This document shows, in pieces, positions 44,990 through 53,865 of a stretch of DNA of 64,000 bases. Source of the DNA: Peptoniphilus_A genitalis. GTDB lineage: Bacteria > Bacillota > Clostridia > Tissierellales > Peptoniphilaceae. The stretch lies in the NCBI RefSeq assembly GCF_949769225.1, contig NZ_CATKPB010000005.1; one strand, given 5' to 3'. The translations under genes and the position numbers were made by a program. The notes beneath the pieces were generated by a model. That model did not search any database, was not told the DNA's origin, and saw only the letters and a list, made by a program, of their open reading frames with translations. Each line of letters opens with the position of its first letter. The stretch's first letter is position 1.

Positions 44990-47005
44990 TTAATTTTTGC
45001 TTCCCTCAATATCTATTTCATCAAAATTATTGTAATAAGATTGGAGTGCAAGAAGTGAACCCTTGGCCTTTAAGACAATTTCATCAAACTCTTCTTCTTC
45101 GTCTGATAAAAGTATAATGGCTCCTCCAACTCCAATAGTAGCCTTAGCTTCTTCAATAAGAGCAGTCCTTATAACAATATTAAAATCCATTGTTGAATTA
45201 TTTGATATATATCCAATTGTTCCTGAATAAACACCTCTAGGATAAGTTTCAAGTTCATCAATTATCTCCAAGGTCCTCTTCTTTGGTGCCCCAGTCATGG
45301 AACCACCTGGAAAAGTTTTTTCAAGAACTTCTATTATGTCAACATCTTCCTTAATTTTTCCAGATACTGTTGTTACAAGTTGATGTAGGGTCTTATAAGT
45401 CTCTACATCCATAAGTTTCGGAACTTCAACAGACCCAATCTCACAGAACTTGCCCAAGTCATTTCTAAGAAGGTCAACAATCATTAGGTTTTCTGACTTA
45501 GTCTTTTCTTCGCTTCTAAGTTCTTCGATTAACCTTTCATCTTCTTCCTTTGATTCTCCTCTTTTTATAGTGCCCTTGATAGGCTTAGTTGATACAATTT
45601 TATCTTTATCTACTCTCAAGAATCTTTCCATTGATGAAGATGCTATTTTTAGCTCATCAAGGGGCAAGAAGGCACTGTATTGTCCAGGACTTTTTTCCCT
45701 GAGCTCCATATAATACTTCTTTCCATCAATTTTGTCAAAGATATCAAGTCTATTTGTTAAACAAACTTCATAAGTTTCCCCTGCACGAATTAATTCTTTT
45801 ATTTTTAAAATATCTTCAGTATAAGTTTTTTTATCTTTTACAAATTTTAATTTTGGAAATTTTCTTTTTTCTTCTCTTTCTTTTTTTATTTCTAAATCTT
45901 CATCTAAAAATTTTTTTACATCTTCCTTCCAATCTAGATCATCCCCGTAAGAAAGTAGATACAATTTCTTTTCTAAGTGATCGTAAACAAGGGCTCTATC
46001 ACAATATTTGAAATAGGCATCTGGATAGGAATAAGAGTTATTATTTGAAACATTTTCTGTGTCTTTTTTTAACTCATATCCAAAGTATCCAATATAACCT
46101 AGTTGATAGTCAAAGGGAAGAGTTTCATCATATTTCCATCTAGGTCTTTTAGCCTTTAAAAAATCAAAAATACTTTCTTCAAAGATTTCTTTTTCTTGTG
46201 AAGCTACAAAAGTTTTTTCAACTAGCTTTTTATCAACATCGTATTTTAATTTGTGTCCTCGTTTTTCGCCTTGTAGTCCAAAAATGGAAAATCTTGAAAG
46301 ACCTTCTTCTACCTTGCTGCTATCAAGCCAAAGAGTCTTGTCATCATAAGCATAAAGCTTCTCATATAGTTCACCTGTATCAAGATCTTTTTCAATTATT
46401 TCATAAGCAAGTTGATTTTTATTATAAAAGTCTCTAGTAATATTTATAAAATTTTTTATTAATTCTTCTCCACATTCACTTGCTATGGATTCTGGATGAA
46501 ATTGAAGACCATAGATAGGTTTGGTCTTATGAGAAATACCCATTACTATACCCTCAGGAGTTCTTGCATCGATTTCAATATCATCAAGTTCTTTGTCTTC
46601 ACATGTTAGTGAATGATATCTAGTAACAGTAAAATTATTTTTTATTCCCTTGAATAAACCCTTTCCATTATGGTTAACAGAACTTTGCCTTCCATGCATT
46701 GGCTCTTCAACCCTTACTACCTTCCCACCGTGGTAGTAATAAATTCCTTGGTGTCCAAGACAAATTCCTAAGATTGGTTTATCTAATTTTTCGATTATAT
46801 CCTTGCAAACCCCAAAATCTTTTTCCTTATCTGGGCTTCCAGGGCCTGGAGAAATAATTACATTGTCAAAATTTAAATTTAAAATTTCGTCATAGGTCAT
46901 CTCATCATTTTTAATTACTATGGGCTCAAGACCTGAAACCTTTCCAATTAATTGATATAGGTTGTAAGTATAGGAATCGTAATTATCTATTATAAGTGAT
47001 CTCAT
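44990..47005 (-). CDS. pabAB: Fused aminodeoxychorismate synthase (PabA-PabB)
   Basis: 671-residue fusion. Residues about 1-190 are a class I glutamine amidotransferase with nucleophile C82 (LGICLGHQGI) and the His-Glu pair in LQFHPESIASE. Residues about 205-671 are the chorismate-binding synthase with PIKGTIKRG, SENLMIVDLLRNDLG and FPGGSMTGAPKKRT. The PIKGT motif, with Lys where anthranilate synthase has Ala (PIAGT), supports aminodeoxychorismate rather than anthranilate synthase. With PabC it leads to p-aminobenzoate for folate. It overlaps aroQ by four bases with AAAGGAG upstream. Confidence 0.93.
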   Translation of the reverse strand: MRSLIIDNYDSYTYNLYQLIGKVSGLEPIVIKNDEMTYDEILNLNFDNVIISPGPGSPDKEKDFGVCKDIIEKLDKPILGICLGHQGIYYYHGGKVVRVEEPMHGRQSSVNHNGKGLFKGIKNNFTVTRYHSLTCEDKELDDIEIDARTPEGIVMGISHKTKPIYGLQFHPESIASECGEELIKNFINITRDFYNKNQLAYEIIEKDLDTGELYEKLYAYDDKTLWLDSSKVEEGLSRFSIFGLQGEKRGHKLKYDVDKKLVEKTFVASQEKEIFEESIFDFLKAKRPRWKYDETLPFDYQLGYIGYFGYELKKDTENVSNNNSYSYPDAYFKYCDRALVYDHLEKKLYLLSYGDDLDWKEDVKKFLDEDLEIKKEREEKRKFPKLKFVKDKKTYTEDILKIKELIRAGETYEVCLTNRLDIFDKIDGKKYYMELREKSPGQYSAFLPLDELKIASSSMERFLRVDKDKIVSTKPIKGTIKRGESKEEDERLIEELRSEEKTKSENLMIVDLLRNDLGKFCEIGSVEVPKLMDVETYKTLHQLVTTVSGKIKEDVDIIEVLEKTFPGGSMTGAPKKRTLEIIDELETYPRGVYSGTIGYISNNSTMDFNIVIRTALIEEAKATIGVGGAIILLSDEEEEFDEIVLKAKGSLLALQSYYNNFDEIDIEGSKN

Positions 47006-47442
47006 TCTTGCTCCTTTAAATAATTTTTTATATAAATAATTGCCTCTTTATAACCAGATATTCCTAATCCTTCAAAGGACTTTATAGCATAGTCTCTGAT
47101 AAAATTAACTTGTCTGAAGTCTTCTCTATCTGAAACTTTTGATATGTGAACTTCAACTGTTGGTAGACTTACTGCCTTTAAGGCATCAAGAATTGCAATG
47201 CTGGTGTGAGTATAAGCAGCAGGGTTTATGACAATTCCATCAAACTTTTTGTAGGCTTCTTGAATTTTATCAACTATAGCTCCCTCATGATTTGATTGGA
47301 AATGTTCAAGTTCAATATTTTCTTCATTAGCAGTTTTTACTAAAATGTCTAAGAGTTTTTCATAGTTATCACTGCCATAAATATTTACTTCTCTAATCCC
47401 CAACATATTTATATTAGGTCCATTAATCACTAAAATCTTCAT
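47002..47442 (-). CDS. aroQ: 3-dehydroquinate dehydratase, type II
   Basis: 146-residue type II dehydroquinase, third step of the pathway. NGPNINMLGIREVNIYG with the catalytic Tyr, FQSNHEGAIVDKI, INPAAYTHTSIAI with the catalytic His and VEVHISKV are the family motifs. It usually works as a dodecamer. The start overlaps the trifunctional AroE/AroK gene by 20 bases, with AAGGAAG upstream. Confidence 0.96.
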   Translation of the reverse strand: MKILVINGPNINMLGIREVNIYGSDNYEKLLDILVKTANEENIELEHFQSNHEGAIVDKIQEAYKKFDGIVINPAAYTHTSIAILDALKAVSLPTVEVHISKVSDREDFRQVNFIRDYAIKSFEGLGISGYKEAIIYIKNYLKEQE

Positions 47443-48934
47443 GTTTTTCTACTTCCTTAAGAATTAAATCTAAATTTTTAATTTTATCCTCTATTACTTC
47501 TATTTTTATATGGGCTAAGCCATCATAAATTTCTTTTCTTTCTGCATAAAGTTTTTTAAGATTTTCTAAATTTTTTGAGAGTGGTCTGCCAGATGTCTCT
47601 AAGTTCTCTAAATCTCTATTAAGATATACAACTAAAGAGTTTTGTAAGATGTAATCTCTGTTTTCTTCTCTAAGAGGCGTTCCACCTCCACTTGCTATTA
47701 CTATACCATTTCTCTTGCTAAGATCTTTTAATATTTTGCTTTCTAAATCTCTAAAATAAGCTACGCCTTTTTCATCAAAAATTTCTGGAATTGTTTTTCC
47801 TTCTTCTTTTACGATTAAGTCATCTGTATCATAAAAGTCTCTCTTAAGTTTTTCTGCAAGCATCATACCCATACTTGTCTTGCCACATGACGGCATACCA
47901 ATTAAAAGGATATTTTCCATATCAAATTTTAATTTTTCATAAATCTTTATAATTAAAGATTCATCTATTTTTTTATCTAGAAAAAGTTCACAGGCAAAGA
48001 AAGCTTGGGCAACTAACATCATAAGACCTGACATAGTTTTTATATTTAATTTTTCTGCATCGAGTATTAACTTTGTCTTTAATGGATTATAAATTAAGTC
48101 TATAACAGCCTCCAGTTTATTAAACTTAGCTAAATCCACTTTACACTCCATGTTGTTTGGATACATGCCAATGGGTGTTGCATTGATTATTACTTCGAAG
48201 TCAGCAAATTTTTCTATAGATTCATAATTATTTTCAGTGGACCTACTTATTACTACAAATTCCTTGGCGCCCTTATCCATAAGAAGCTTTTGAAGCATCT
48301 TGCTAGCTCCACCTGATCCTAAAATTAATACTTTTTTATCTTTTATATCAATACCATAAAAATTTAAACTGTAGTCAAATCCAAGGTAGTCTGTGTTATA
48401 TCCAATCAGTCTTCCTTTTCTATTTACTATGGTATTTACAGCTCCAATTTCCTTAGCAAGTTCATCTATCTCGTCAAGATATTTCATGGAAACTTCTTTA
48501 TAAGGTATGGTTACATTTATCCCTTTGAACTTTCTTAAATTAAAAAATTCATCTAATTCAGTATTTTTTATATCTCTTAAATTATAAGTGTAATCTGCTA
48601 AAAGTTCATGAATTTCCTTAGATTTACTGTGAGATAAGCTTTCGCCAATCAATCCATAAGTGAAGTTTTCATTTTTTATTTTTGCCGAAAGCTTTTTACT
48701 TTCTTTAAAAATTGAAGTATAGATAGGGTCTACAATATCTTTAAATTCTCCATCTATTTTATTTTCTAATTTTTTTATTATTTCTCTTTCCCTATTTTTA
48801 TCTTCTGTATTTAAATTATTATTTAACTTGTAAAGACCCACATCTTTTATGATCTTCATTCTTTCTTCAAGAAGTCTTATTATTTCAGCATCAATTTTAT
48901 CTAGAATTTCCCTATCTTCTTTTAGATTTCTCAT
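47423..48934 (-). CDS. Trifunctional chorismate mutase - shikimate dehydrogenase - shikimate kinase
   Basis: 503 residues with three domains. 1-~86 is an AroQ-class chorismate mutase (ILDKIDAEIIRLLEERMKII, NRERE). ~91-335 is shikimate dehydrogenase: GESLSHSKSK, VTIPYKE with catalytic K146, GYNTDYLGF, the NADP loop GSGGASK (206-212) and NATPIGMYPN. ~339-503 is shikimate kinase: P-loop GMPSCGKT (346-353), DTDD (369-372), SGGGTPL and the SGRPL lid. The two pathway steps 3-dehydroshikimate to shikimate to shikimate 3-phosphate are thus on one chain, with a prephenate-forming domain in front. No stop or internal ribosome site separates the parts. It overlaps aroC (ATGA, GGAGGGTGA). Confidence 0.9.
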   Translation of the reverse strand: MRNLKEDREILDKIDAEIIRLLEERMKIIKDVGLYKLNNNLNTEDKNREREIIKKLENKIDGEFKDIVDPIYTSIFKESKKLSAKIKNENFTYGLIGESLSHSKSKEIHELLADYTYNLRDIKNTELDEFFNLRKFKGINVTIPYKEVSMKYLDEIDELAKEIGAVNTIVNRKGRLIGYNTDYLGFDYSLNFYGIDIKDKKVLILGSGGASKMLQKLLMDKGAKEFVVISRSTENNYESIEKFADFEVIINATPIGMYPNNMECKVDLAKFNKLEAVIDLIYNPLKTKLILDAEKLNIKTMSGLMMLVAQAFFACELFLDKKIDESLIIKIYEKLKFDMENILLIGMPSCGKTSMGMMLAEKLKRDFYDTDDLIVKEEGKTIPEIFDEKGVAYFRDLESKILKDLSKRNGIVIASGGGTPLREENRDYILQNSLVVYLNRDLENLETSGRPLSKNLENLKKLYAERKEIYDGLAHIKIEVIEDKIKNLDLILKEVEKHEDFSD

Positions 48935-50016
48935 CTTTCACCCTCCATCACTAGGTCGAGAAGAGCTATAGCCGTAATCATCTCTATTGCAACAAGAGCT
49001 CTTGGCACAATTGAAGGGTCATGTCTTCCTACAATTTCTAATTTTGTATTATTTTTGTTCTTAAGCGAAACAGTATCCTGAGACTTTGATATAGAACTCG
49101 TTGGCTTAACAGCAGTCCTAAAAACAATTGGCATACCAGTTGAAAGTCCACCTATTATTCCCCCATGATTGTTAGTCCTAGTTTTTATTTCCTTATTTTC
49201 ATAATAATAGGGATCATTGTGAGTGCTTCCAAGCATTTTTGCGGCTTCAAAACCACTTCCAAATTCAATCCCCTTTATGCCAGGTACTGAAAAAACTGCA
49301 TGCGAAATAACTGACTCTAAAGAATCAAAAAAGGGCTCGCCAATGCCCACCGGCATATTTAACACAAAAGTTTCAACTATACCTCCAATGGAGTCTCCTT
49401 CTTCCTTTGCCTTTAAAATTTCAGCTTCCATTTTTTCTCTTGAAGATGGGTCTATAACAGGAAAAACTTGATCTTTAAAGTCATAAAAATTCTCTTCTTT
49501 TATATCATCTAAATTTATTTCACAATCCTCTGCCAAACCTATGCTTTTAATTCTTGAGTAAATCTTTATTCCTCTTTTCATTAAAAGATCTTCAGCAATA
49601 GACCCTCCTATTACAAGAGGAGCTGTCATCCTTCCAGAAAACTGACCTCCACCTCTTACATCATTATGAGATTCAAATTTAACATAGGCTGGATAGTCTG
49701 CATGAGATGGTCTAGGCATATCCCTAAGATTGTCATAGTCCTTTGATCTTTGGTCTTTATTTTTTATAGTTGCACAAAGAGGCGCCCCACAAGTTATGTC
49801 TTCTACCTCTCCACTAACAAGTTCATAAGAGTCTTCTTCTTTTCTAGAACTTGAAAATTCATTTCTGCCAGGTCTTCTTCTGTCAAGATTTTTTGAAATT
49901 AAGTCTCTGTTAATTTTGTATCCAGCTTCAATTCCGTCAATAACAAGGCCAATTTCTCTTGAGTGAGATTGACCAAATAATGTAACTTTGAAATTTTTAC
50001 CAAAACTATAGGACAT
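48931..50016 (-). CDS. aroC: Chorismate synthase
   Basis: FMN-dependent last step to chorismate. GQSHSREIGLVIDG, RRRPGRNEFSSSRKEEDSYE, RPSHADYPAYVKF, RGGGQFSGRMTAPLV and NNHGGIIGGLSTGMPI are family signatures. The longest reading starts with GTG at 50025, inside the GGAGGTG site; the ATG at 50016 with that site eight bases upstream is preferred (361 residues). Confidence 0.96.
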   Translation of the reverse strand: MSYSFGKNFKVTLFGQSHSREIGLVIDGIEAGYKINRDLISKNLDRRRPGRNEFSSSRKEEDSYELVSGEVEDITCGAPLCATIKNKDQRSKDYDNLRDMPRPSHADYPAYVKFESHNDVRGGGQFSGRMTAPLVIGGSIAEDLLMKRGIKIYSRIKSIGLAEDCEINLDDIKEENFYDFKDQVFPVIDPSSREKMEAEILKAKEEGDSIGGIVETFVLNMPVGIGEPFFDSLESVISHAVFSVPGIKGIEFGSGFEAAKMLGSTHNDPYYYENKEIKTRTNNHGGIIGGLSTGMPIVFRTAVKPTSSISKSQDTVSLKNKNNTKLEIVGRHDPSIVPRALVAIEMITAIALLDLVMEGER

Positions 50017-51244
50017 GATTTTCACCTCCTAATGAAGCTAAGTCCTTATAAAATTCTCTATAGGATTTTTCTACACATTCGCTATCAACTATTTCTATAG
50101 GGCCCCTGGCAAAGCCTGCAGCAATAGACGCAGACATGGCTATCCTGTGATCATTAAAGGAATTTATCTTACATGAATTAAATTTACCAACTCCACTAAA
50201 GGAAAAAGAATTTCCATTTAAAGAAACTTTCACCCCTAGATTTTCCAACATTTCAATAGTTGACTCTACCCTGTCACTTTCCTTTAGTTTTAATCTCTCA
50301 ATGTTTATGACTTCTATTTCTTTTCCATAAAGACCACAAAGAACTGATAGGATTGGAATTGTGTCGGGAATATTTTTTGCATCTATAATAATTTTTTCTT
50401 TAGCGTCATTTCTCTTTATAAACTTATAGGAATTTTCTGAAATATTTTCAAGTCCAAGTTCATTAAAATACCTCAAGGCTTCCTTGTCTCCTTGGATTGA
50501 TAATTTATTTAAACCTATAACTTCCACTCCAGCTCCTAAAAAGAATAAGGCATTAGACCAGTCCTTTTCAACTATATAATCTTTTCCTATAAATCTTCCT
50601 TTACTTGAATAAATATTTTTATCTTCTAAGACTTTTACTCCAAATTTATCCATAACATCTATTGTCATATCAATATAGGGCCTTGATTCTGTCTCAGTTG
50701 TTAGTTTAATAGTGCAGTCTTGTCCTATTCCTCCAGCTGCCAATAATAAACCAGTAACAAACTGTGAAGAGATATTTCCGGGTAGTTCAAAATAATAATT
50801 TGTTAATTTACCACTGATTAAAATTTTTTCTCCCTCTTCTTTTATATAAATTCCATGTTTTGGAAATAGGTCGAAGTAAACAGAGTTAGTTCTTGTCACG
50901 AGGCTTCCTCTTCTTATCACTTCAGCCTCAATTCCAAGCGCTCCTAGAATCGGCAATATAAACCTTAGGGTGCTTCCACTTTCTCCTACATCAATAAGTG
51001 TTTTTTTGTTGTATTCTTCTGGAGCTTCAATGTGAAACTTACTTCCTTCTCTTGAAATTTTTACTCCTAAAGATTTTATCACATTTAGAGACGCTTCTAT
51101 ATCCTTGGACAAGTTGTCAATTTCTAAAAAAGATTCCCCTCTTGCCAAAGCGGCACAAAAGATTGCCCTATGAGCATAGGATTTTGAAGTTATACCTGAA
51201 ATTTTTCCATCTAATTTTTTATTTTCAATTAGTCTATTAATCAT
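50006..51244 (-). CDS. aroA: 3-phosphoshikimate 1-carboxyvinyltransferase (EPSP synthase)
   Basis: Adds the enolpyruvyl group of PEP to shikimate 3-phosphate. LDGKISGITSKSYAHRAIFCAAL near the start, GESGSTLRFILPIL, ISSQFVTGLLLA, DTIPILSVLCG, the KESDRVESTIEML motif and FNDHRIAMSASIAAGFA are all visible. 412 residues. A TTG nine bases earlier is possible; ATG 51244 is chosen. It overlaps the aroB stop. Confidence 0.96.
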   Translation of the reverse strand: MINRLIENKKLDGKISGITSKSYAHRAIFCAALARGESFLEIDNLSKDIEASLNVIKSLGVKISREGSKFHIEAPEEYNKKTLIDVGESGSTLRFILPILGALGIEAEVIRRGSLVTRTNSVYFDLFPKHGIYIKEEGEKILISGKLTNYYFELPGNISSQFVTGLLLAAGGIGQDCTIKLTTETESRPYIDMTIDVMDKFGVKVLEDKNIYSSKGRFIGKDYIVEKDWSNALFFLGAGVEVIGLNKLSIQGDKEALRYFNELGLENISENSYKFIKRNDAKEKIIIDAKNIPDTIPILSVLCGLYGKEIEVINIERLKLKESDRVESTIEMLENLGVKVSLNGNSFSFSGVGKFNSCKINSFNDHRIAMSASIAAGFARGPIEIVDSECVEKSYREFYKDLASLGGENHVL

Positions 51245-52277
51245 TTTTTCCAAGTTCTATTATTTCCCTTAATTCATCAAAATCAATTTTTTTACTCATA
51301 ACTTCTCCAATTTTTGTTGGAATAATTACGTTAATCCTATTATTTTTTATCTTCTTGTCATGCTTTAATACTTCTAAAATCTCATCTGTATCAAAGTCAT
51401 AAGATATTGGCAAATTATGATTCTCAAAAGCTTCAATTAGTTCTTTATAAAAATCATCTTCTGCAAGACCCAATTTATAAGCTGCCCTTGCCATATATAT
51501 AGTTCCTATTCCAATACTTTCGCCATGGTTAAGCTCATAGTTTGATAGAGACTCAATACCATGGCCTATGGTGTGGCCAAGATTTAATTTTTGTCTTTTG
51601 CCCCTATCTCTTTCGTCATCTCTAACAAAATCTAATTTTATGTTTAGGGACTTATAAATAATCATTTCATAGTCCAAGTCGTCTGCTGTTTTTAAATAAT
51701 CAAAAAGTTCCCTGTCCTTTAAGACAGAATACTTAAAAATTTCTGCCAGCCCATTATTTATATTTCTCTCATCAAGAGTCTCTAAAAAACTGTAATCAAT
51801 ATGCACATACTTTGGAAAATAAAAGGATCCAACTTGATTTTTTAAATTCATAAAATTTATTCCATTTTTTCCGCCAACAGATGAGTCAATCATTGATAGT
51901 AAAGTTGTAGGAACAGCAAGAAAATCAATTCCCCTAAGGTAGCTTGCTGCAACATAGCCACCAAGGTCTCCAACTACTCCTCCTCCAAAGGCTATTATTG
52001 CATCGCCCCTATTAAAATTATTTTCTACAAGAAACTTATTAATTTCCACAAAGTTTTCAATGGATTTTGATTCTTCTCCTGGAGTAATTTTGAAAATAAA
52101 ATATTCCAAGCCCTTCATTATACTTTTTATCCTGTCTTCGTATAAAGAAAAGACATTTTCGTCAGTAATTATCAAAAATTTTGATTCGCTTCTTCCCCTT
52201 AAAAAATCTTTTAACTTGTCGTCACTTTTATAATCAATATCAATTTTATAAGAGTTTTCTTTTACTAGTATTTCCAT
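51237..52277 (-). CDS. aroB: 3-dehydroquinate synthase
   Basis: Second step of the pathway, NAD- and metal-dependent cyclisation of DAHP. AFGGGVVGDLGGYVAASYLRG is the NAD/glycine motif, and PTTLLSMIDSSVGGKNGIN, LGHTIGHGIES and NHGESIGIG carry the metal ligands. 346 residues. First gene of the eight-gene aromatic operon; AGGGGTG precedes the ATG. Confidence 0.97.
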   Translation of the reverse strand: MEILVKENSYKIDIDYKSDDKLKDFLRGRSESKFLIITDENVFSLYEDRIKSIMKGLEYFIFKITPGEESKSIENFVEINKFLVENNFNRGDAIIAFGGGVVGDLGGYVAASYLRGIDFLAVPTTLLSMIDSSVGGKNGINFMNLKNQVGSFYFPKYVHIDYSFLETLDERNINNGLAEIFKYSVLKDRELFDYLKTADDLDYEMIIYKSLNIKLDFVRDDERDRGKRQKLNLGHTIGHGIESLSNYELNHGESIGIGTIYMARAAYKLGLAEDDFYKELIEAFENHNLPISYDFDTDEILEVLKHDKKIKNNRINVIIPTKIGEVMSKKIDFDELREIIELGKND

Positions 52278-52315
52278 AAAACACCCCTAAGTATTCACTC
52301 CCTCTATCATAAATC

Positions 52316-52327
52316 ATAGGCACCTAT
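52316..52327. promoter_or_regulatory. Small palindrome in the aroB leader
   Basis: ATAGG-CA-CCTAT, a perfect 5-bp inverted repeat about 40 bases upstream of the aroB start, in a 100-base leader without a strong consensus promoter. It could be an operator; it may be chance. Confidence 0.25.
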
Positions 52328-52365
52328 AAATAAAGATAAGACCTCTAATTTTTTATAATTTTAAA

Positions 52366-52400
52366 TAAAAAAATACTGGAGAAAAATTTTTATTCTCCAG
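52366..52400 (-). terminator. Terminator of the zinc ABC operon
   Basis: CTGGAGAA / TTCTCCAG stem (52376-52400) followed by a T-rich tract on the minus strand. Confidence 0.85.
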
Positions 52401-52415
52401 CTAAAATTCATTGAT

Positions 52416-53207
52416 TTATTTTCTCTTTATAATTAATAAAATTGTTAAAAATAAAACTCCAATTAATACAATGGCACCACCTGGTTTTAAACCCAAGTAA
52501 AAGGATGACACGAGTCCAAGCATGGTAAAAATAAAACCAAAGCATGACGCAAGTATAGTGGTCTTTAAATATCCAAGCTTAAATTGCATAGCACAAGCCA
52601 CTGGCACTACCATTAGGGATGAAATAATTAGAATCCCAACAGTTCTTGCTGATACAGAAATAGTAACAGCTATTAGAATCATAAAAATCAAATTTATTCT
52701 ATCCACGTTTACCCCAGAAAGCCTTGCTGAAGACTCATCAAAGGAAATGTACATTAAGTCCACGAATAGATATGAAAATAAAAAGAATACTATAATTGAA
52801 ACTCCAAGGATTAAATAAAAATCTAATTGTGGTATGGCAATTATGGATCCAAATAAATATTCTTCGAAGTTTGCACTTGTCTTAACAAAGCCTGAAAAAA
52901 GTGATGCAAGACCAATTCCTGTGCTCATTAATATTGCAGAAGAAATTTCTTGATAGCCTGGAAATTTCGTCCTAACATACTCCAAAAATATAGATCCAAC
53001 AACGCAAAGTATTAGGGCTCCAATAACAGGAGAAGTTGAAGTAATTAGACCAAGCATTACACCAGCAAGGGAGACGTGAGATAAGGCATCTCCAATTACA
53101 GAGATTTTTTTATTTACAACTACAACACCCATGCAAGGAATTATAATTGATAAAAAAGCTCCAACTATTAAAGCCTTTATCATATATGAATACTGAAAAA
53201 TTTCCAT
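52416..53207 (-). CDS. znuB: Metal (zinc-type) ABC transporter permease
   Basis: 263-residue ABC-3 family membrane protein with about eight hydrophobic helices. The region DALSHVSLAGVMLGLI after a Gly/Pro-rich start is the family signature, and SARTVGILIISSLMVVPVACAMQ is also typical. It forms the channel for the binding protein and ATPase encoded upstream. The start shares a base with the ATPase stop. Zinc is favoured over manganese by the His-rich binding protein; sequence of the permease alone does not decide. Confidence 0.9.
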   Translation of the reverse strand: MEIFQYSYMIKALIVGAFLSIIIPCMGVVVVNKKISVIGDALSHVSLAGVMLGLITSTSPVIGALILCVVGSIFLEYVRTKFPGYQEISSAILMSTGIGLASLFSGFVKTSANFEEYLFGSIIAIPQLDFYLILGVSIIVFFLFSYLFVDLMYISFDESSARLSGVNVDRINLIFMILIAVTISVSARTVGILIISSLMVVPVACAMQFKLGYLKTTILASCFGFIFTMLGLVSSFYLGLKPGGAIVLIGVLFLTILLIIKRK

Positions 53208-53854
53208 TATTTCACTTCCCTTATCTTCTTATCTTTTATCTCATAAACCTTGTTTACATTGTTCTCTATCTCTTCAAGATTGTGAGTTATCATAAGGATG
53301 GTAATATTGTGCTGTTTATTTATGTGACTTAAAAGGTGAAATAAGGCTTCCTTAGACTCCTTATCTACACCAGTCATGGGTTCATCAAGAATTAAAAATT
53401 CTGGGGTTGCCACTAGGGTCTTAGCAATTAAAATTCTCTGCCTTTGTCCACCCGATAACTCTGTATATAGTCTATCCCTGTAGTCATTCATGCCAACTAA
53501 ATTTAAGGCATTGGTTATTTTTTCTTTATGATAACTTTTTAATTTTTTAAAGCCCTTATTTTTTGGATAAAGAGCAAGGGACAAGAGTTCTGAAACTGTA
53601 ATTGGAAACTCAAGACTTGATGGAACAGAAAGTTGTGGTACATAACCAATGTTTTCTATTCCATTTTCTGTATAAAAAGAAACAGTGCCCTCCAGCGGCT
53701 TAAGTTGGTTTAAAATAAGTTTAACTAAAGTCGACTTTCCAGCACCATTAGATCCTATAAGGGCGATGTAGTCGCCCCTATAGACATCAAAATTTATATC
53801 ATCTAAAACTAAATCATCATTGTATTTAAATTTCAGATTTTTAATTTCTAACAA
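53207..53854 (-). CDS. znuC: Metal (zinc-type) ABC transporter ATPase
   Basis: ABC ATPase with Walker A GSNGAGKST, signature LSGGQRQRILIAKTL, Walker B LILDEPMTGVD and the switch His in MITHNLEE. The GTG at 53866 overlaps the upstream stop; a TTG at 53854 with AAGGA just before it gives the family-like start MLEIKNLKFKY and is preferred. About 215 residues. Partner of the permease and the His-rich lipoprotein. Confidence 0.92.
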   Translation of the reverse strand: MLEIKNLKFKYNDDLVLDDINFDVYRGDYIALIGSNGAGKSTLVKLILNQLKPLEGTVSFYTENGIENIGYVPQLSVPSSLEFPITVSELLSLALYPKNKGFKKLKSYHKEKITNALNLVGMNDYRDRLYTELSGGQRQRILIAKTLVATPEFLILDEPMTGVDKESKEALFHLLSHINKQHNITILMITHNLEEIENNVNKVYEIKDKKIREVK

Positions 53855-53865
53855 TTTTTCCTTCA

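Noticed and set aside
44990..47005. Anthranilate synthase (TrpE/TrpG) as the identity of the fused protein
   Set aside because: The PIKGT motif, neighbouring pabC and absence of trp genes favour aminodeoxychorismate synthase.
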